Below the pieces are notes generated by a model, which was not told where the DNA came from, did not search any database, and was given only the letters and a program-made list of their open reading frames with translations. A DNA stretch of 64,000 nt from Collinsella sp. (GTDB lineage Bacteria; Actinomycetota; Coriobacteriia; Coriobacteriales; Coriobacteriaceae): the NCBI GenBank assembly GCA_019414055.1, contig DXMV01000018.1, forward strand, positions 62,001 through 126,000, read 5' to 3'. A program made the position numbers and the translations under genes. Below, in pieces: positions 1-9,076 of this stretch (positions are counted from its first letter, which is position 1; every line of letters starts with the position of its first letter).

Positions 1-1316
<1,316 letters not shown>

Positions 1317-1346
1317 TCGGCGATTTCGCTTGTAGTTCGATATGCG

Positions 1347-1397
1347 GGACGGCCCCGCATTTCTCCAGATCGGGGAGATGCGGGGCCGTCCTTTTAT
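1347..1397 (+). terminator. Rho-independent terminator after proS
   Basis: A long GC-rich stem (GGACGGCCCCGCAT... pairing with ...ATGCGGGGCCGTCC) is followed by CTTTT. It lies 30 nt after the proS stop. Confidence 0.85.
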
Positions 1398-1425
1398 CTT
1401 CTCGACGTACTCAATCGCTAAAAGG

Positions 1426-1463
1426 AAAACCCCACAGCCCATGCGAGCTGCGGGGTTTTTTCT
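1426..1463. terminator. Bidirectional terminator between proS and the phosphotransferase gene
   Basis: The stem AACCCC...GGGGTT is flanked by A-rich sequence on the left and TTTTTTCTTT on the right, so it can act on both strands. It sits between convergent genes and probably ends the minus-strand phosphotransferase transcript. Confidence 0.8.
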
Positions 1464-1497
1464 TTGTGCCTCCGATGCGAAATAAATCGCTCAGATA

Positions 1498-2262
1498 TTA
1501 CTGATAATCGACGACGTCGATCCAGTTCTTCAGGAACTCATCGTTCACGTTGCGCTTACGAGCGAGCTCGGAAGCGGCGACGATGCTCGTCCACTGGCGT
1601 ACGACCTGCATAGGCATGTCGGCGCGGTCGCAGTAGAGCTCCAGGTAGGCCTCGGCCTGATCCTTGCTGTTGAGGGCAAAGAGCAGGTAGGTCGTGGCAA
1701 CGTCGGCGGCAGGGGAGCCCTGGGTGGCGTGTGCCCAGTCGCAGACGTACAGCTGGCCGTCGTCGCCGACGATGACGTTGGAGGGGTTGAAGTCGCCGTG
1801 GCAGACCTTGAACTCCTTGGTCATGCCGTCCAAGCGCTCCTGAAGGTTGTAGCGCGTGGTGGCATTGAGCTGATCGAGGCTGTCGATCATGCGGGCGAAC
1901 TTGTCGCGCTGACGGTTGAGCAGCGGGGAGGTGTAGCCGTGGATCTCGATCTGGAGGTCGACGAAGATCTCGAGGTACTCACCAAAGCGCTGGGGCTCGG
2001 CAGTCATCTTCTCGGCAAGGGTGGTACCCGGGACCTTCTCGGTCACGAGCGCCCAGCCGTTGGCGTTCTCGAGCTGGGAAACCTCGAGAGCCTTGGGGCT
2101 GCGGATGCCGCACTCATTGATGCGGGCAAGATTCAAAGCCTCGTTGAACACGTCGGAGACGGGCTTGGTCTCGTTAAAGACCTTGACGATCTTGTCGCCC
2201 AGGTCGTAAACGACCTTGTTGCCACGGCGGACGAGCTCGGTCTTGGAATCGGGTAGCAGCAT
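1498..2262 (-). CDS. APH/choline-kinase-like phosphotransferase
   Basis: A 254-aa kinase-fold protein of the aminoglycoside phosphotransferase (APH) superfamily. The Brenner-type motif HGDFNPSN (residues 155-162) supplies the catalytic Asp and a metal-binding Asn, and the DW pair (175-176) is the second metal site. An N-terminal lobe resembling a small kinase lobe is present. The substrate cannot be read from sequence: APH-family members phosphorylate antibiotics, choline, sugars or other small molecules, and nothing nearby marks this one as a resistance gene. The start is preceded by AAAGGATG. It lies downstream of adhE on the same strand, separated by a hairpin. Confidence 0.8.
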   Translation of the reverse strand: MLLPDSKTELVRRGNKVVYDLGDKIVKVFNETKPVSDVFNEALNLARINECGIRSPKALEVSQLENANGWALVTEKVPGTTLAEKMTAEPQRFGEYLEIFVDLQIEIHGYTSPLLNRQRDKFARMIDSLDQLNATTRYNLQERLDGMTKEFKVCHGDFNPSNVIVGDDGQLYVCDWAHATQGSPAADVATTYLLFALNSKDQAEAYLELYCDRADMPMQVVRQWTSIVAASELARKRNVNDEFLKNWIDVVDYQ

Positions 2263-2294
2263 GGTTGCATCCTTTCAACGATGCGATAGAAGCG

Positions 2295-2333
2295 ACGGCG
2301 GGGGTGTGTGAAATACCCGTGCACCCCCGCCGT
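2295..2333 (-). terminator. Hairpin terminator after adhE
   Basis: A perfect 12-bp stem (ACGGCGGGGGTG / CACCCCCGCCGT) lies directly after the adhE stop on the minus strand. The T-rich tail (CTTCTATC) is weak, so some read-through into the phosphotransferase gene is possible. Confidence 0.65.
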
Positions 2334-2350
2334 TAAAAACCGTGCTAGAA

Positions 2351-4999
2351 CTAGCAGACGGCGTAATCCTGAGGCTCGCGGCCGTAGTAGGCGTCCAGGT
2401 AGAGCTCCTTGATCTCGCTCATGAGCGGGTAGCGCGGGTTAGCGCCGGTGCACTGGTCGTTGAATGCCTGCTCGGTCATCTCGTCGAGGGTGTCGAGGAA
2501 GTACTGCTCGTCGACACCGTAGTCGGCGATGGTCTTCTTGACGCCGATGAAGTCCTTGAGCTCCTCGAGCTTCGTGATGAAGTTCTCGAAGACCTCCTTG
2601 TCGTCCTTGCCCTCGATGCCGCAGTACTTGGCTATCTCGGCGTAGTTGTGCAACGCGTTGGGGTAAGGATACTGGGAGAACGTACCCATCTTGACGGGAG
2701 CCTCAGCGGCGTTGTAGCGCATGACGCGGGTCAGGATGACAGCGTTTGCGAGGCCGTGGGGCAGGTGATGGAAAGCGCCGAGCTTGTGGGCCATGGAGTG
2801 GTTGAGGCCCAGGAAGGCGTTGGCGAAGGCCATACCGGCCATGCAGGAGGCGTTGTGCATCTCCTCGCGGGCGTGCGGGTCCTTGGCGCCGTTCGTGAAG
2901 CTGGAGGGCAGGTTCTCAAAGACGAGCTTGGCAGCGCGCTCGGAGAGGCCCTTGGTGTAGTCGGAAGCCATGATGGAGACGTAGGACTCGATGGCGTGGG
3001 TCATGACGTCGATGCCGGAGGCAGCGGTCAGGCCGCGCGGGGCGGTCATGCAGTTGTCGGCGTCGACGATAGCCATGTTGGGGAGCAGCGCGTAGTCGGC
3101 GAGCGGCCACTTGATGCCGGTCTCCTTGTCGGTGATGATGGCGAACGGCGTGCACTCGGAGCCGGTACCCGAGGAGGTCGGAACGGCGACGAAGTAGGCC
3201 TTCTTGCCCATCTCGGGGAAGGTGAAGATACGCTTGCGGATGTCCATGAAGTCCATGGCCATGTCCTCAAACTTGCACTCGGGGTGCTCGTACATCATCC
3301 ACATGATCTTGCCGGCGTCCATAGCGGAGCCACCGCCGACGGCGATGATGACGTCAGGCTCAAAGAGAGCCATCTGCTTGGCGCCGCGACGTGCGCACTG
3401 CAGCGACGGATCGGGCTCGACGTCGTAGAAGCAGTCGTGGGCGATGCCCATCTCGTCGAGCTTGGCCTCGATGGCGCGGGTGTTGCCATTCTTGAAGAGG
3501 AACTGGTCGGTGACGATGAAGGCGCGCTTCTTGCCCATGACGTTGCCCAGCTCGTCGAGGGCGACGGGCGTGGAACCCTTCTTGAAGTAGACCTTCTCGG
3601 GAGCGCGGAACCACAGCATGTTCTCACGGCGCTCGGCCACAGTCTTAACGTTGATCAAGTGCTTCACCCCAACGTTCTCGGAGACGGAGTTGCCGCCCCA
3701 GGAGCCGCAGCCCAGGGTCAGAGACGGCTTCATGCCAAAGTTGTACAGGTCACCGATGCCGCCGTGCGAAGACGGGGTGTTGATGACGATGCGGCAGGCC
3801 TTCATGACGTGCTCGAACAGGCTGATCTTCTCGGCCTGGGCGGGGTGCACGTACAGAGAGGCGGTGTGGCCCGGGCCACCGGCGAGCACCAGGTGCTCGG
3901 CCTTGTCGACGGCCTCCTGGAAGTCCTTGGCGTGGTACATGGCCAGGACCGGGGAGAGCTTCTCGTGGGAGAACTCCTCCTTGGCGGGGTCGGTGGAGGT
4001 GACCTCGGCGATCAGGATCTTGGTCTTGGCGGGAACCTCGATGCCGGCGAGCTCGGCGATCTTGGCGGCAGCCATGCCGGGGATGCGGTGGTCGAGAGCG
4101 CCGTTCTTGAACATGGCGGCACGCAGTGCCTCCATCTCGGCACCCTGCTTGACGAAGTAGCAGCCGCGCTTCTGGAACTCGGCCTTGACCTGGTCGTAGA
4201 TGGTGTCGATGACGGTCACGGACTGCTCGGAAGCGCAGATCATGCCGTTGTCGAAGGTCTTGGAGTGGATGATGGAGTTAACGGCGAGCAGCACGTCGGC
4301 GGTGTCGTCGATGATGACCGGGGTGTTACCGGCGCCAACGCCCAGGGCGGGCTTGCCCGAGGAGTAAGCGGCCTTGACCATGCCCGGGCCACCGGTGGCG
4401 AGGATGATGTCGACGTCGCGCATGACCATGTTGGTCAGCTCGATGGAGGGGACATCGACCCAGCCGATGATGCCCTCGGGTGCGCCGGCCTTGACGGCGG
4501 CGTCAAGCACGAGCTTGGCGGCGGCGATGGTGCACTTGGCGGCTGCCGGGTGCGGGGAGATGATGATGCCGTTGCGGGTCTTCAGGCTGATCAGCGTCTT
4601 GAAGATCGCGGTGGAGGTGGGGTTGGTCGTTGGGATGACGGCGCCCACGATACCGATGGGCTCGGCGATCTTGGTGATGCCGTAGGCCTCGTCGCGCTCC
4701 AGGACACCACAGGTCTTGGTGTTCTTGTAAGCGTTGTAGATGTACTCTGCGGCGTAGTGGTTCTTGATGACCTTGTCCTCAAGAACGCCGCGGCCGGTCT
4801 CCTCGATGGCCATCTTCGCCAACGGGATACGAGCCTTGTTGGCGGCCATGGCGGCCTCGTAGAAGATCTTGTCGACCTGCTCCTGCGTGTACGTAGCAAA
4901 AAGCGCCTGGGCCTCTCGCATCTGAGCGAGCTTAGCCTCAAGCGCCTCTACGTTGTCCACAATTGCGGGAGTAGTGTTTTCCGGTGACTTTTTCACCAT
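2351..4999 (-). CDS. adhE: Bifunctional acetaldehyde-CoA/alcohol dehydrogenase
   Basis: Converts acetyl-CoA to acetaldehyde and then ethanol, re-oxidising two NADH during fermentation. At 882 aa it has the usual AdhE length. The N-terminal aldehyde dehydrogenase half has the catalytic Cys at about 255 (GMICASEQ) and a GAGNTP loop. A linker leads to a C-terminal iron-dependent alcohol dehydrogenase half with the GGGSAMDAGK nucleotide loop and the metal-binding histidine cluster around HSMAHKLGAFHHLPHG. Both active sites look intact. The start is preceded by GGAGACAC on the minus strand. AdhE forms filaments (spirosomes) in relatives. Its presence fits an anaerobic fermentative organism. Confidence 0.97.
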   Translation of the reverse strand: MVKKSPENTTPAIVDNVEALEAKLAQMREAQALFATYTQEQVDKIFYEAAMAANKARIPLAKMAIEETGRGVLEDKVIKNHYAAEYIYNAYKNTKTCGVLERDEAYGITKIAEPIGIVGAVIPTTNPTSTAIFKTLISLKTRNGIIISPHPAAAKCTIAAAKLVLDAAVKAGAPEGIIGWVDVPSIELTNMVMRDVDIILATGGPGMVKAAYSSGKPALGVGAGNTPVIIDDTADVLLAVNSIIHSKTFDNGMICASEQSVTVIDTIYDQVKAEFQKRGCYFVKQGAEMEALRAAMFKNGALDHRIPGMAAAKIAELAGIEVPAKTKILIAEVTSTDPAKEEFSHEKLSPVLAMYHAKDFQEAVDKAEHLVLAGGPGHTASLYVHPAQAEKISLFEHVMKACRIVINTPSSHGGIGDLYNFGMKPSLTLGCGSWGGNSVSENVGVKHLINVKTVAERRENMLWFRAPEKVYFKKGSTPVALDELGNVMGKKRAFIVTDQFLFKNGNTRAIEAKLDEMGIAHDCFYDVEPDPSLQCARRGAKQMALFEPDVIIAVGGGSAMDAGKIMWMMYEHPECKFEDMAMDFMDIRKRIFTFPEMGKKAYFVAVPTSSGTGSECTPFAIITDKETGIKWPLADYALLPNMAIVDADNCMTAPRGLTAASGIDVMTHAIESYVSIMASDYTKGLSERAAKLVFENLPSSFTNGAKDPHAREEMHNASCMAGMAFANAFLGLNHSMAHKLGAFHHLPHGLANAVILTRVMRYNAAEAPVKMGTFSQYPYPNALHNYAEIAKYCGIEGKDDKEVFENFITKLEELKDFIGVKKTIADYGVDEQYFLDTLDEMTEQAFNDQCTGANPRYPLMSEIKELYLDAYYGREPQDYAVC

Positions 5000-5092
5000 T
5001 TGTGTCTCCTTGCGATCGGAGATTTACCCTACGCCTTGCATGATAGCAAGAAATTATTCGGCGAACGGTAAGATTCCCGTAAAAGGCACACT

Positions 5093-5120
5093 AAAACGCT
5101 TCAACCTAATGAAGCGTTTT
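5093..5120. promoter_or_regulatory. Perfect 10-bp inverted repeat upstream of adhE (candidate operator)
   Basis: AAAACGCTTC and GAAGCGTTTT flank an 8-nt loop, 94-121 bp upstream of the adhE start. Each arm with its edges (TAAAACGCTTCA) is itself a poor palindrome around a central CG, like a LacI-family half-operator. No gene ends here on the plus strand, so a terminator role is unlikely. Function is inferred only from position. Confidence 0.4.
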
Positions 5121-5153
5121 AACTAAAAACTATCCGCCTACTGCATCACCTCG

Positions 5154-5178
5154 CTCATTGGGGACAGACTTGCATGAG
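5154..5178 (+). repeat. Left inverted repeat of RAYT/REP-like element
   Basis: This 25-nt sequence containing TTGGGGACAG is repeated in reverse complement at 5408-5432 with two mismatches. The pair brackets a transposase fragment. Confidence 0.75.
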
Positions 5179-5454
5179 TATTTCAATGGGAAAACGGGGA
5201 GAACGGGGCAACTGTTTGATAATCGCTATTCGCGGGGCGCGGTTGAGTCGGACACGCAGGCGGTGCAGCTGCTCGATTACATCCATCTCAATCCTGTGAA
5301 AGGTGCGCTTGACTCGCTCGAGTCGTACTGCTGGTCAAGTTGCAAAGCATATCAGCTGGGCTACGATCCTTTTGATATTTGTGATGCGGCCCCTATGCTC
5401 GAAAGCACTCATGTAAGCCTGTCCCCAATGAGTGCAAAAAGGCGCCCTCCGTAG
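5162..5454 (+). pseudogene. Remnant of REP-associated tyrosine transposase (RAYT / Y1 transposase)
   Basis: The open frame reads LHEYFNGKTGRTGQLFDNRYS and continues to the family signature YIHLNPVK and the WSS block before ending in the right inverted repeat. This matches only the C-terminal half of IS200-like/RAYT transposases (full proteins are usually about 150-250 aa). The HUH half is absent and no start codon or ribosome site fits. The frame begins inside the left inverted repeat, so the copy looks like an internal-deletion derivative rather than a working gene. Family assignment is from memory of RAYT motifs. Confidence 0.7.
5408..5432 (+). repeat. Right inverted repeat of RAYT/REP-like element
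   Basis: Reverse complement of 5154-5178 with two mismatches; contains CTGTCCCCAATGAG. It overlaps the end of the transposase remnant and lies just before the rpmB terminator. Confidence 0.75.
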
Positions 5455-5469
5455 GGGAGGGCGCCTTTG
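5436..5469 (-). terminator. Terminator after rpmB
   Basis: The stem AAAGGCGCCCTCC / GGAGGGCGCCTTT ends in a T run on the minus strand (AAAAA on the plus strand at 5436-5440). It lies about 70 nt past the rpmB stop. Confidence 0.85.
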
Positions 5470-5536
5470 GTAAGTTCTATGTGAACGCGAGGTCTTTGAC
5501 CCGGAGAGTCCGAGGTACTTGTTGGTAAGACCTTAT

Positions 5537-5725
5537 TTAGGAGCGCGCAACCTTGCCGGACTTGAGGCAGGTGGAGCAAACGTTCATCTTGCGACGGTGA
5601 CCATCGAGGACGACGTAGACGCGCTGGATGTTGGGGCGGAACTTACGGTTGGTGACGCGGTGAGAGTGGCTGATGGAGCGACCGGCAACGGGGTGCTTAC
5701 CGCAAACTTCGCAAACTTTGGACAT
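5537..5725 (-). CDS. rpmB: 50S ribosomal protein L28
   Basis: A 62-aa basic protein of the large ribosomal subunit. It begins MSKVCEVCGKHP and has a second cysteine pair near the C-terminus (CSTC), so it is the zinc-binding (C+) form of L28. The frame is open further upstream, but the ATG at 5725 is chosen because it gives the family N-terminus and is preceded by AAGGAGGG at the right distance. The gene is monocistronic, between its own promoter and terminator. Confidence 0.95.
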   Translation of the reverse strand: MSKVCEVCGKHPVAGRSISHSHRVTNRKFRPNIQRVYVVLDGHRRKMNVCSTCLKSGKVARS

Positions 5726-5779
5726 AACTGACCCTCCTTGGGCGACAAACGAACATGTCGCGTTAACAAACAAGCCTGA

Positions 5780-5788
5780 ACTATAGCA
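5780..5788 (-). promoter_or_regulatory. Extended -10 promoter of rpmB
   Basis: The minus strand reads TGCTATAGT, an extended -10 (TGn plus TATAGT). The predicted start lies about 48 nt before the rpmB ATG. No good -35 is visible at 16-18 bp. The identical 9-mer precedes rpsT. Confidence 0.6.
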
Positions 5789-5799
5789 CAGAAGCATGT

Positions 5800-6038
5800 C
5801 TCTGTGCGCAATCTACACAGAGATATTTCTCTTTTGGCGATAGTGCCCACGCTATGGCCCTGGACGTAGATCCGATTTGCGTGCAGCAGAGGGGATTATG
5901 CCAGCTCGCAACAAGGTTTTCAAGCGCGTACCACAAATATATATAGGTTTATGGAGCGATTGGCTCCGTTTACGGATTGGCTAGTATTTATGCTCGCAAT
6001 TGAGCTCGATGTTGGCTACACTATGCCTTGACCATTAA
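5800..6038. other. Intergenic stretch between rpmB and the pyr leader
   Basis: No gene is seen. The stretch is locally AT-richer (for example CAAATATATATAGG near 5935). A possible pyr -10, TACACT, lies at 6017-6022, but no convincing -35 accompanies it. Confidence 0.4.
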
Positions 6039-6039
6039 A

Positions 6040-6055
6040 GGGGTACGAGATACCC
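6040..6055 (+). promoter_or_regulatory. pyr leader hairpin 1 (anti-antiterminator)
   Basis: GGGTA (6041-6045) pairs with TACCC (6051-6055) around the loop CGAGA. Forming it would occupy the first strand of hairpin 2. In B. subtilis-type systems this is where PyrR–UMP binds, but the known PyrR loop consensus is not evident here. Confidence 0.5.
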
Positions 6056-6102
6056 ACATGGAATTACATAGCTGTCAATGAGCAGTACTTCCTGTGGGTG
6101 TC
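6049..6102 (+). promoter_or_regulatory. pyr leader hairpin 2 (antiterminator)
   Basis: GATACCCACA (6049-6058) pairs with TGTGGGTGTC (6093-6102), ten pairs including one G-U. The second strand overlaps the 5' arm of the terminator at 6097-6138, so the two structures are mutually exclusive. Confidence 0.6.
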
Positions 6103-6138
6103 TGGTTCCGCTTTAAGCGGTCGGGCATCTATTTTTTT
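6097..6138 (+). terminator. pyr leader attenuator terminator
   Basis: A 13-pair stem (GGTGTCTGG, then CCGC / GCGG, then TCGGGCATC, with G-U pairs and a TT bulge) has a TTTAA loop and is followed by TATTTTTTT. It ends 39 nt before the pyrR start, the expected place for an attenuator. Confidence 0.7.
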
Positions 6139-6177
6139 GACTGTGTCAGCAGTCAAGACATGTGAGGAAGGAGATCG

Positions 6178-6762
6178 ATGGGCACGACTTCCCCCAAGGC
6201 GGTCATCATGGACGAGACCGCCGTCAACCGAGCGATGACCCGCATCGCGCACGAGATTCTCGAGCGCAACGAGGGCTGTGAAGACCTCGCTCTGGTCGGC
6301 ATCGTCACGCGCGGCGACCTTCTGGCAAAGAAGCTCGCCGAGGCGATCAAGGAGATCGAGGGTGTCGACGTTCCGCTCGGCAGCCTGGACATCAGCTTCT
6401 ATCGCGATGACTATGCGACCAATTTCGCTCCCGCGATCCACGCTACCAACATTCCCTTCAGCGTCGACGGCAAGCGCGTCGTGCTGGTGGACGACATCCT
6501 GTACACGGGTCGCACCATCCGCGCCGCTCTGGACGCCGTTATGGACCTGGGCCGTCCGAGCCGAGTCGAGCTGGCAGTTCTCGTTGACCGCGGTCACCGC
6601 GAGCTCCCTATCTCGCCGGACTTTGTCGGCAAGAACGTCCCCTCGTCGCACGAGGAGAACGTGCACCTATATATGAAGGAAGTCGACGGCCGTACCGCTG
6701 TCGAAATCAACGACGTCGCGCCGGGTTCCCACGTGGGCTCCGCGCCGCTGGGAGGTGAGTAG
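6178..6762 (+). CDS. pyrR: Bifunctional pyr operon regulator / uracil phosphoribosyltransferase
   Basis: PyrR senses UMP and controls pyr transcription or translation through leader RNA; many members also convert uracil and PRPP to UMP. The 194-aa protein has the type I phosphoribosyltransferase fold with the PRPP loop VDDILYTGRT at 104-113. The ATG at 6178 follows AGGAAGGAG. It is the first gene of the pyr cluster, directly after an attenuator-like leader, which fits autoregulation. It ends in TAG, overlapping the ribosome site of pyrB. Confidence 0.95.
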   Translation: MGTTSPKAVIMDETAVNRAMTRIAHEILERNEGCEDLALVGIVTRGDLLAKKLAEAIKEIEGVDVPLGSLDISFYRDDYATNFAPAIHATNIPFSVDGKRVVLVDDILYTGRTIRAALDAVMDLGRPSRVELAVLVDRGHRELPISPDFVGKNVPSSHEENVHLYMKEVDGRTAVEINDVAPGSHVGSAPLGGE

Positions 6763-6766
6763 TACC

Positions 6767-7711
6767 GTGGCGTTCAATCATAAGCACCTGATCGACATTA
6801 CCGAGTACTCCGAAGAGGACATCAAGCTCATCCTCGAGACCGCTAAGGCGTTCTCCGAGGTCAACGAGCGTGCCATCAAGAAGGTCCCCACGCTCAAGGG
6901 CAAGACCATCGTCAACATGTTCAACGAGCCCTCGACGCGTACCCGCAGCTCCTTCGAGCTCGCCGAGAAGCGTCTTTCGGCCGACAGCCTCAACTTCGGC
7001 GGCTCCTCGACCTCCACGGTCAAGGGCGAGAGCCTCGTCGATACCGTCGAGACCCTCAACGCCTACAAGATCGATTGCATCGTCGTGCGCGATAAGCACG
7101 CCGGCGCTCCCCACATCGTCACGCAGAATTCGCCCGCGAGTGTTATCTGCGCCGGTGACGGTAAGCACAACCACCCCACGCAGGCCCTGCTCGACCTGTA
7201 CACCATCTGGGAGCACAAGGGTGACTTCCACGGTCTGAAGGTCGCCGTCGTCGGCGATATCGCCCACTCCCGCGTTTGCGGCTCGCTGATCCCCGCGCTG
7301 AAGATCATGGGCTGTGAGACCTACGCCGTCGCCCCCGGCACGCTGCTGCCGCCGGCGCCCGAGGTCTTGGGCTGCGACCACGTGACGAGCGACCTCGATT
7401 CCGTCCTGCCCGAGCTGGACGTCGTCTACATGCTGCGCGTGCAGCAGGAGCGCCTCGAGGGTGCCCCGTTCCCGACCATTCGCGAGTACCACAAGCTCTT
7501 CGGCCTGACCAAGGACCGTGAGAAGCTCATGAAGCCCGACGCGATCATTTGCCACCCGGGCCCCATCAACCGCGGCGTCGAGTTCGACTCCTATATGGCC
7601 GACCACCCGCAACGCTCCGTCATCCTGGAGCAGGTCTACGCCGGTATCTGCGTGCGTATGGCTATCCTGTATCTGCTGCTTGGAGGTGCCGATAATGGCC
7701 TTGCTTCTTAA
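6767..7711 (+). CDS. pyrB: Aspartate carbamoyltransferase catalytic subunit
   Basis: Condenses carbamoyl phosphate with aspartate, the committed step of UMP synthesis. The 314-aa protein carries the carbamoyl-phosphate loop STRTRSSFE (about 56-64), the HPTQALLDLYT motif and a C-terminal aspartate-binding domain. A GTG at 6767 is chosen because GGAGGTGAG lies about 10 nt upstream and it gives a normal N-terminus; a GTG at 6755 would overlap that site. No pyrI regulatory subunit is present. The 3' end overlaps pyrC by 17 nt. Confidence 0.95.
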   Translation: MAFNHKHLIDITEYSEEDIKLILETAKAFSEVNERAIKKVPTLKGKTIVNMFNEPSTRTRSSFELAEKRLSADSLNFGGSSTSTVKGESLVDTVETLNAYKIDCIVVRDKHAGAPHIVTQNSPASVICAGDGKHNHPTQALLDLYTIWEHKGDFHGLKVAVVGDIAHSRVCGSLIPALKIMGCETYAVAPGTLLPPAPEVLGCDHVTSDLDSVLPELDVVYMLRVQQERLEGAPFPTIREYHKLFGLTKDREKLMKPDAIICHPGPINRGVEFDSYMADHPQRSVILEQVYAGICVRMAILYLLLGGADNGLAS

Positions 7712-8984
7712 GAATGCCCATGTCGTCGACCCGTCCGTCGAGCTTGACGGTGTCGTTGACGTCCTGATTGACGGCGACAAGATCGCCGAGGTCGGCGAGA
7801 ATCTCGCCGCCGAGGGAGCCGAGGTCCGCGACCTTTCCGGTAAGTACCTCGTCCCCGGCCTGGTGGACATGCACGTCCACCTGCGCGAGCCCGGTTACGA
7901 GGTCAAAGAGGACATCGAGAGCGGCACCCGCGCAGCTGCCAAGGGCGGCTTCACCGGCGTGTGCGCCATGCCCAACACCGACCCCGTTACCGATAACGGT
8001 ACCGTCGTTGAGTTCGTCAAGTCCCGCGCTGCCGAGGTCGGCCACTGCCGCGTCTATCCTTCTGGCGCCATGACCCGCGGTCTTAAGGGCGAGGCTATGT
8101 CCGAGATGGGCGATATGGTTGCCCACGGCGCCGTCGCCTTCACCGACGACGGTCGCGGCGTGCAGGGTGCGGGCATGCTCCGTCGCTGCATGGACTACGG
8201 CAAGATGTTCGGCAAGGTCTTTATGAGCCATTGCCAGGACGAGGACCTGGTCGGTCACGGTCAGATCAACGAGGGCAAGGTCTCTACCCGTCTGGCCCTC
8301 GAGGGCTGGCCGGCGGCAGGCGAGGAGCTGCAGATCGCTCGCGATATCGAGATCGTCAAGCTGACCGGTGCCAAGTTGCACATCCAGCATATCTCCACCG
8401 CCCATGGCCTGGAGCTCGTGCGTGCCGGTAAGGCCGCTGGCGTGCAGGTCACCTGCGAGGCCACCCCGCACCACATGTTCCTGACCGAGAACGACCTGGA
8501 CGAGACCTACAACACCTCGCTCAAGGTCAATCCGCCGCTGCGTACCGAGGAGGACGCCGAGGCTATCCGTCAGGGCGTCATCGACGGCACCGTCGACGCC
8601 ATCGTCACCGACCACGCTCCCCATACTCCGTGGGAGAAGGCCCGCGAGTTCGAGCTTGCGCCCTTTGGCATGATCGGCCTCGAGACCTCGCTGGCGCTTG
8701 TGCTCACCGAGCTGGTCAACACGGGCAAGATGAGCATGGGCCGCATGGTCGAGCTCATGGCCATCAAGCCGCGTGAGATCTTGGGTCTGGACCAGGTTCA
8801 AGTCAAGGCGGGCTCCGTTGCCGACCTGACCGTGTTCGATCCCGCTGCTACCTGGACGGTCGGCGAGGACGGCTACGAGTCGCGCGCCGAGAACTCCGGT
8901 TTCGCCGGCCGCACGCTCACCGGTCGTGCCACCGATGTGTTTGTCGGCGGTAAGCAGACGCTTGCCGACGGCTGCATCTGCTAG
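7695..8984 (+). CDS. pyrC: Dihydroorotase
   Basis: Cyclises carbamoyl aspartate to dihydroorotate. At 429 aa it is the long (type I) actinobacterial/Firmicutes form. The metal-binding HVHLRE motif is near residue 60 and the TDHAPH motif near 305. The ATG at 7695 is preceded by GGAGGTGCCG inside the end of pyrB, so translation is coupled. A GC hairpin separates it from pyrK. Confidence 0.95.
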   Translation: MALLLKNAHVVDPSVELDGVVDVLIDGDKIAEVGENLAAEGAEVRDLSGKYLVPGLVDMHVHLREPGYEVKEDIESGTRAAAKGGFTGVCAMPNTDPVTDNGTVVEFVKSRAAEVGHCRVYPSGAMTRGLKGEAMSEMGDMVAHGAVAFTDDGRGVQGAGMLRRCMDYGKMFGKVFMSHCQDEDLVGHGQINEGKVSTRLALEGWPAAGEELQIARDIEIVKLTGAKLHIQHISTAHGLELVRAGKAAGVQVTCEATPHHMFLTENDLDETYNTSLKVNPPLRTEEDAEAIRQGVIDGTVDAIVTDHAPHTPWEKAREFELAPFGMIGLETSLALVLTELVNTGKMSMGRMVELMAIKPREILGLDQVQVKAGSVADLTVFDPAATWTVGEDGYESRAENSGFAGRTLTGRATDVFVGGKQTLADGCIC

Positions 8985-9004
8985 CATAGCCTTATCGCTT
9001 TTGT

Positions 9005-9034
9005 GCGCGGCGCCCTTGCGGTGCCGCGCTTTCT
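9005..9034 (+). terminator. Weak hairpin between pyrC and pyrK
   Basis: GCGCGGCGCC pairs with GGTGCCGCGC (one G-U) across a 5-nt loop and is followed by TTTCTGTT. It may act as a partial terminator or mRNA stabiliser inside the pyr operon. Confidence 0.55.
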
Positions 9035-9076
9035 GTTCGCCTGAACCATGCAACCGCATGGGGGATTGGAGCGTCT

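Noticed and set aside
2342..4987. An 881-codon open frame antisense to adhE
   Set aside because: It is a codon-symmetry shadow of GC-rich adhE; the product is repetitive Val/Leu/Gly/His text with no domain, while adhE is complete.
5162..5454. A functional small transposase gene
   Set aside because: It lacks the N-terminal HUH half, a start codon with a ribosome site, and normal length.
6058..6081. Seven-codon leader peptide in the pyr leader
   Set aside because: Start to stop is open, but the nearest purine-rich site is too far upstream and there is no regulatory codon run.
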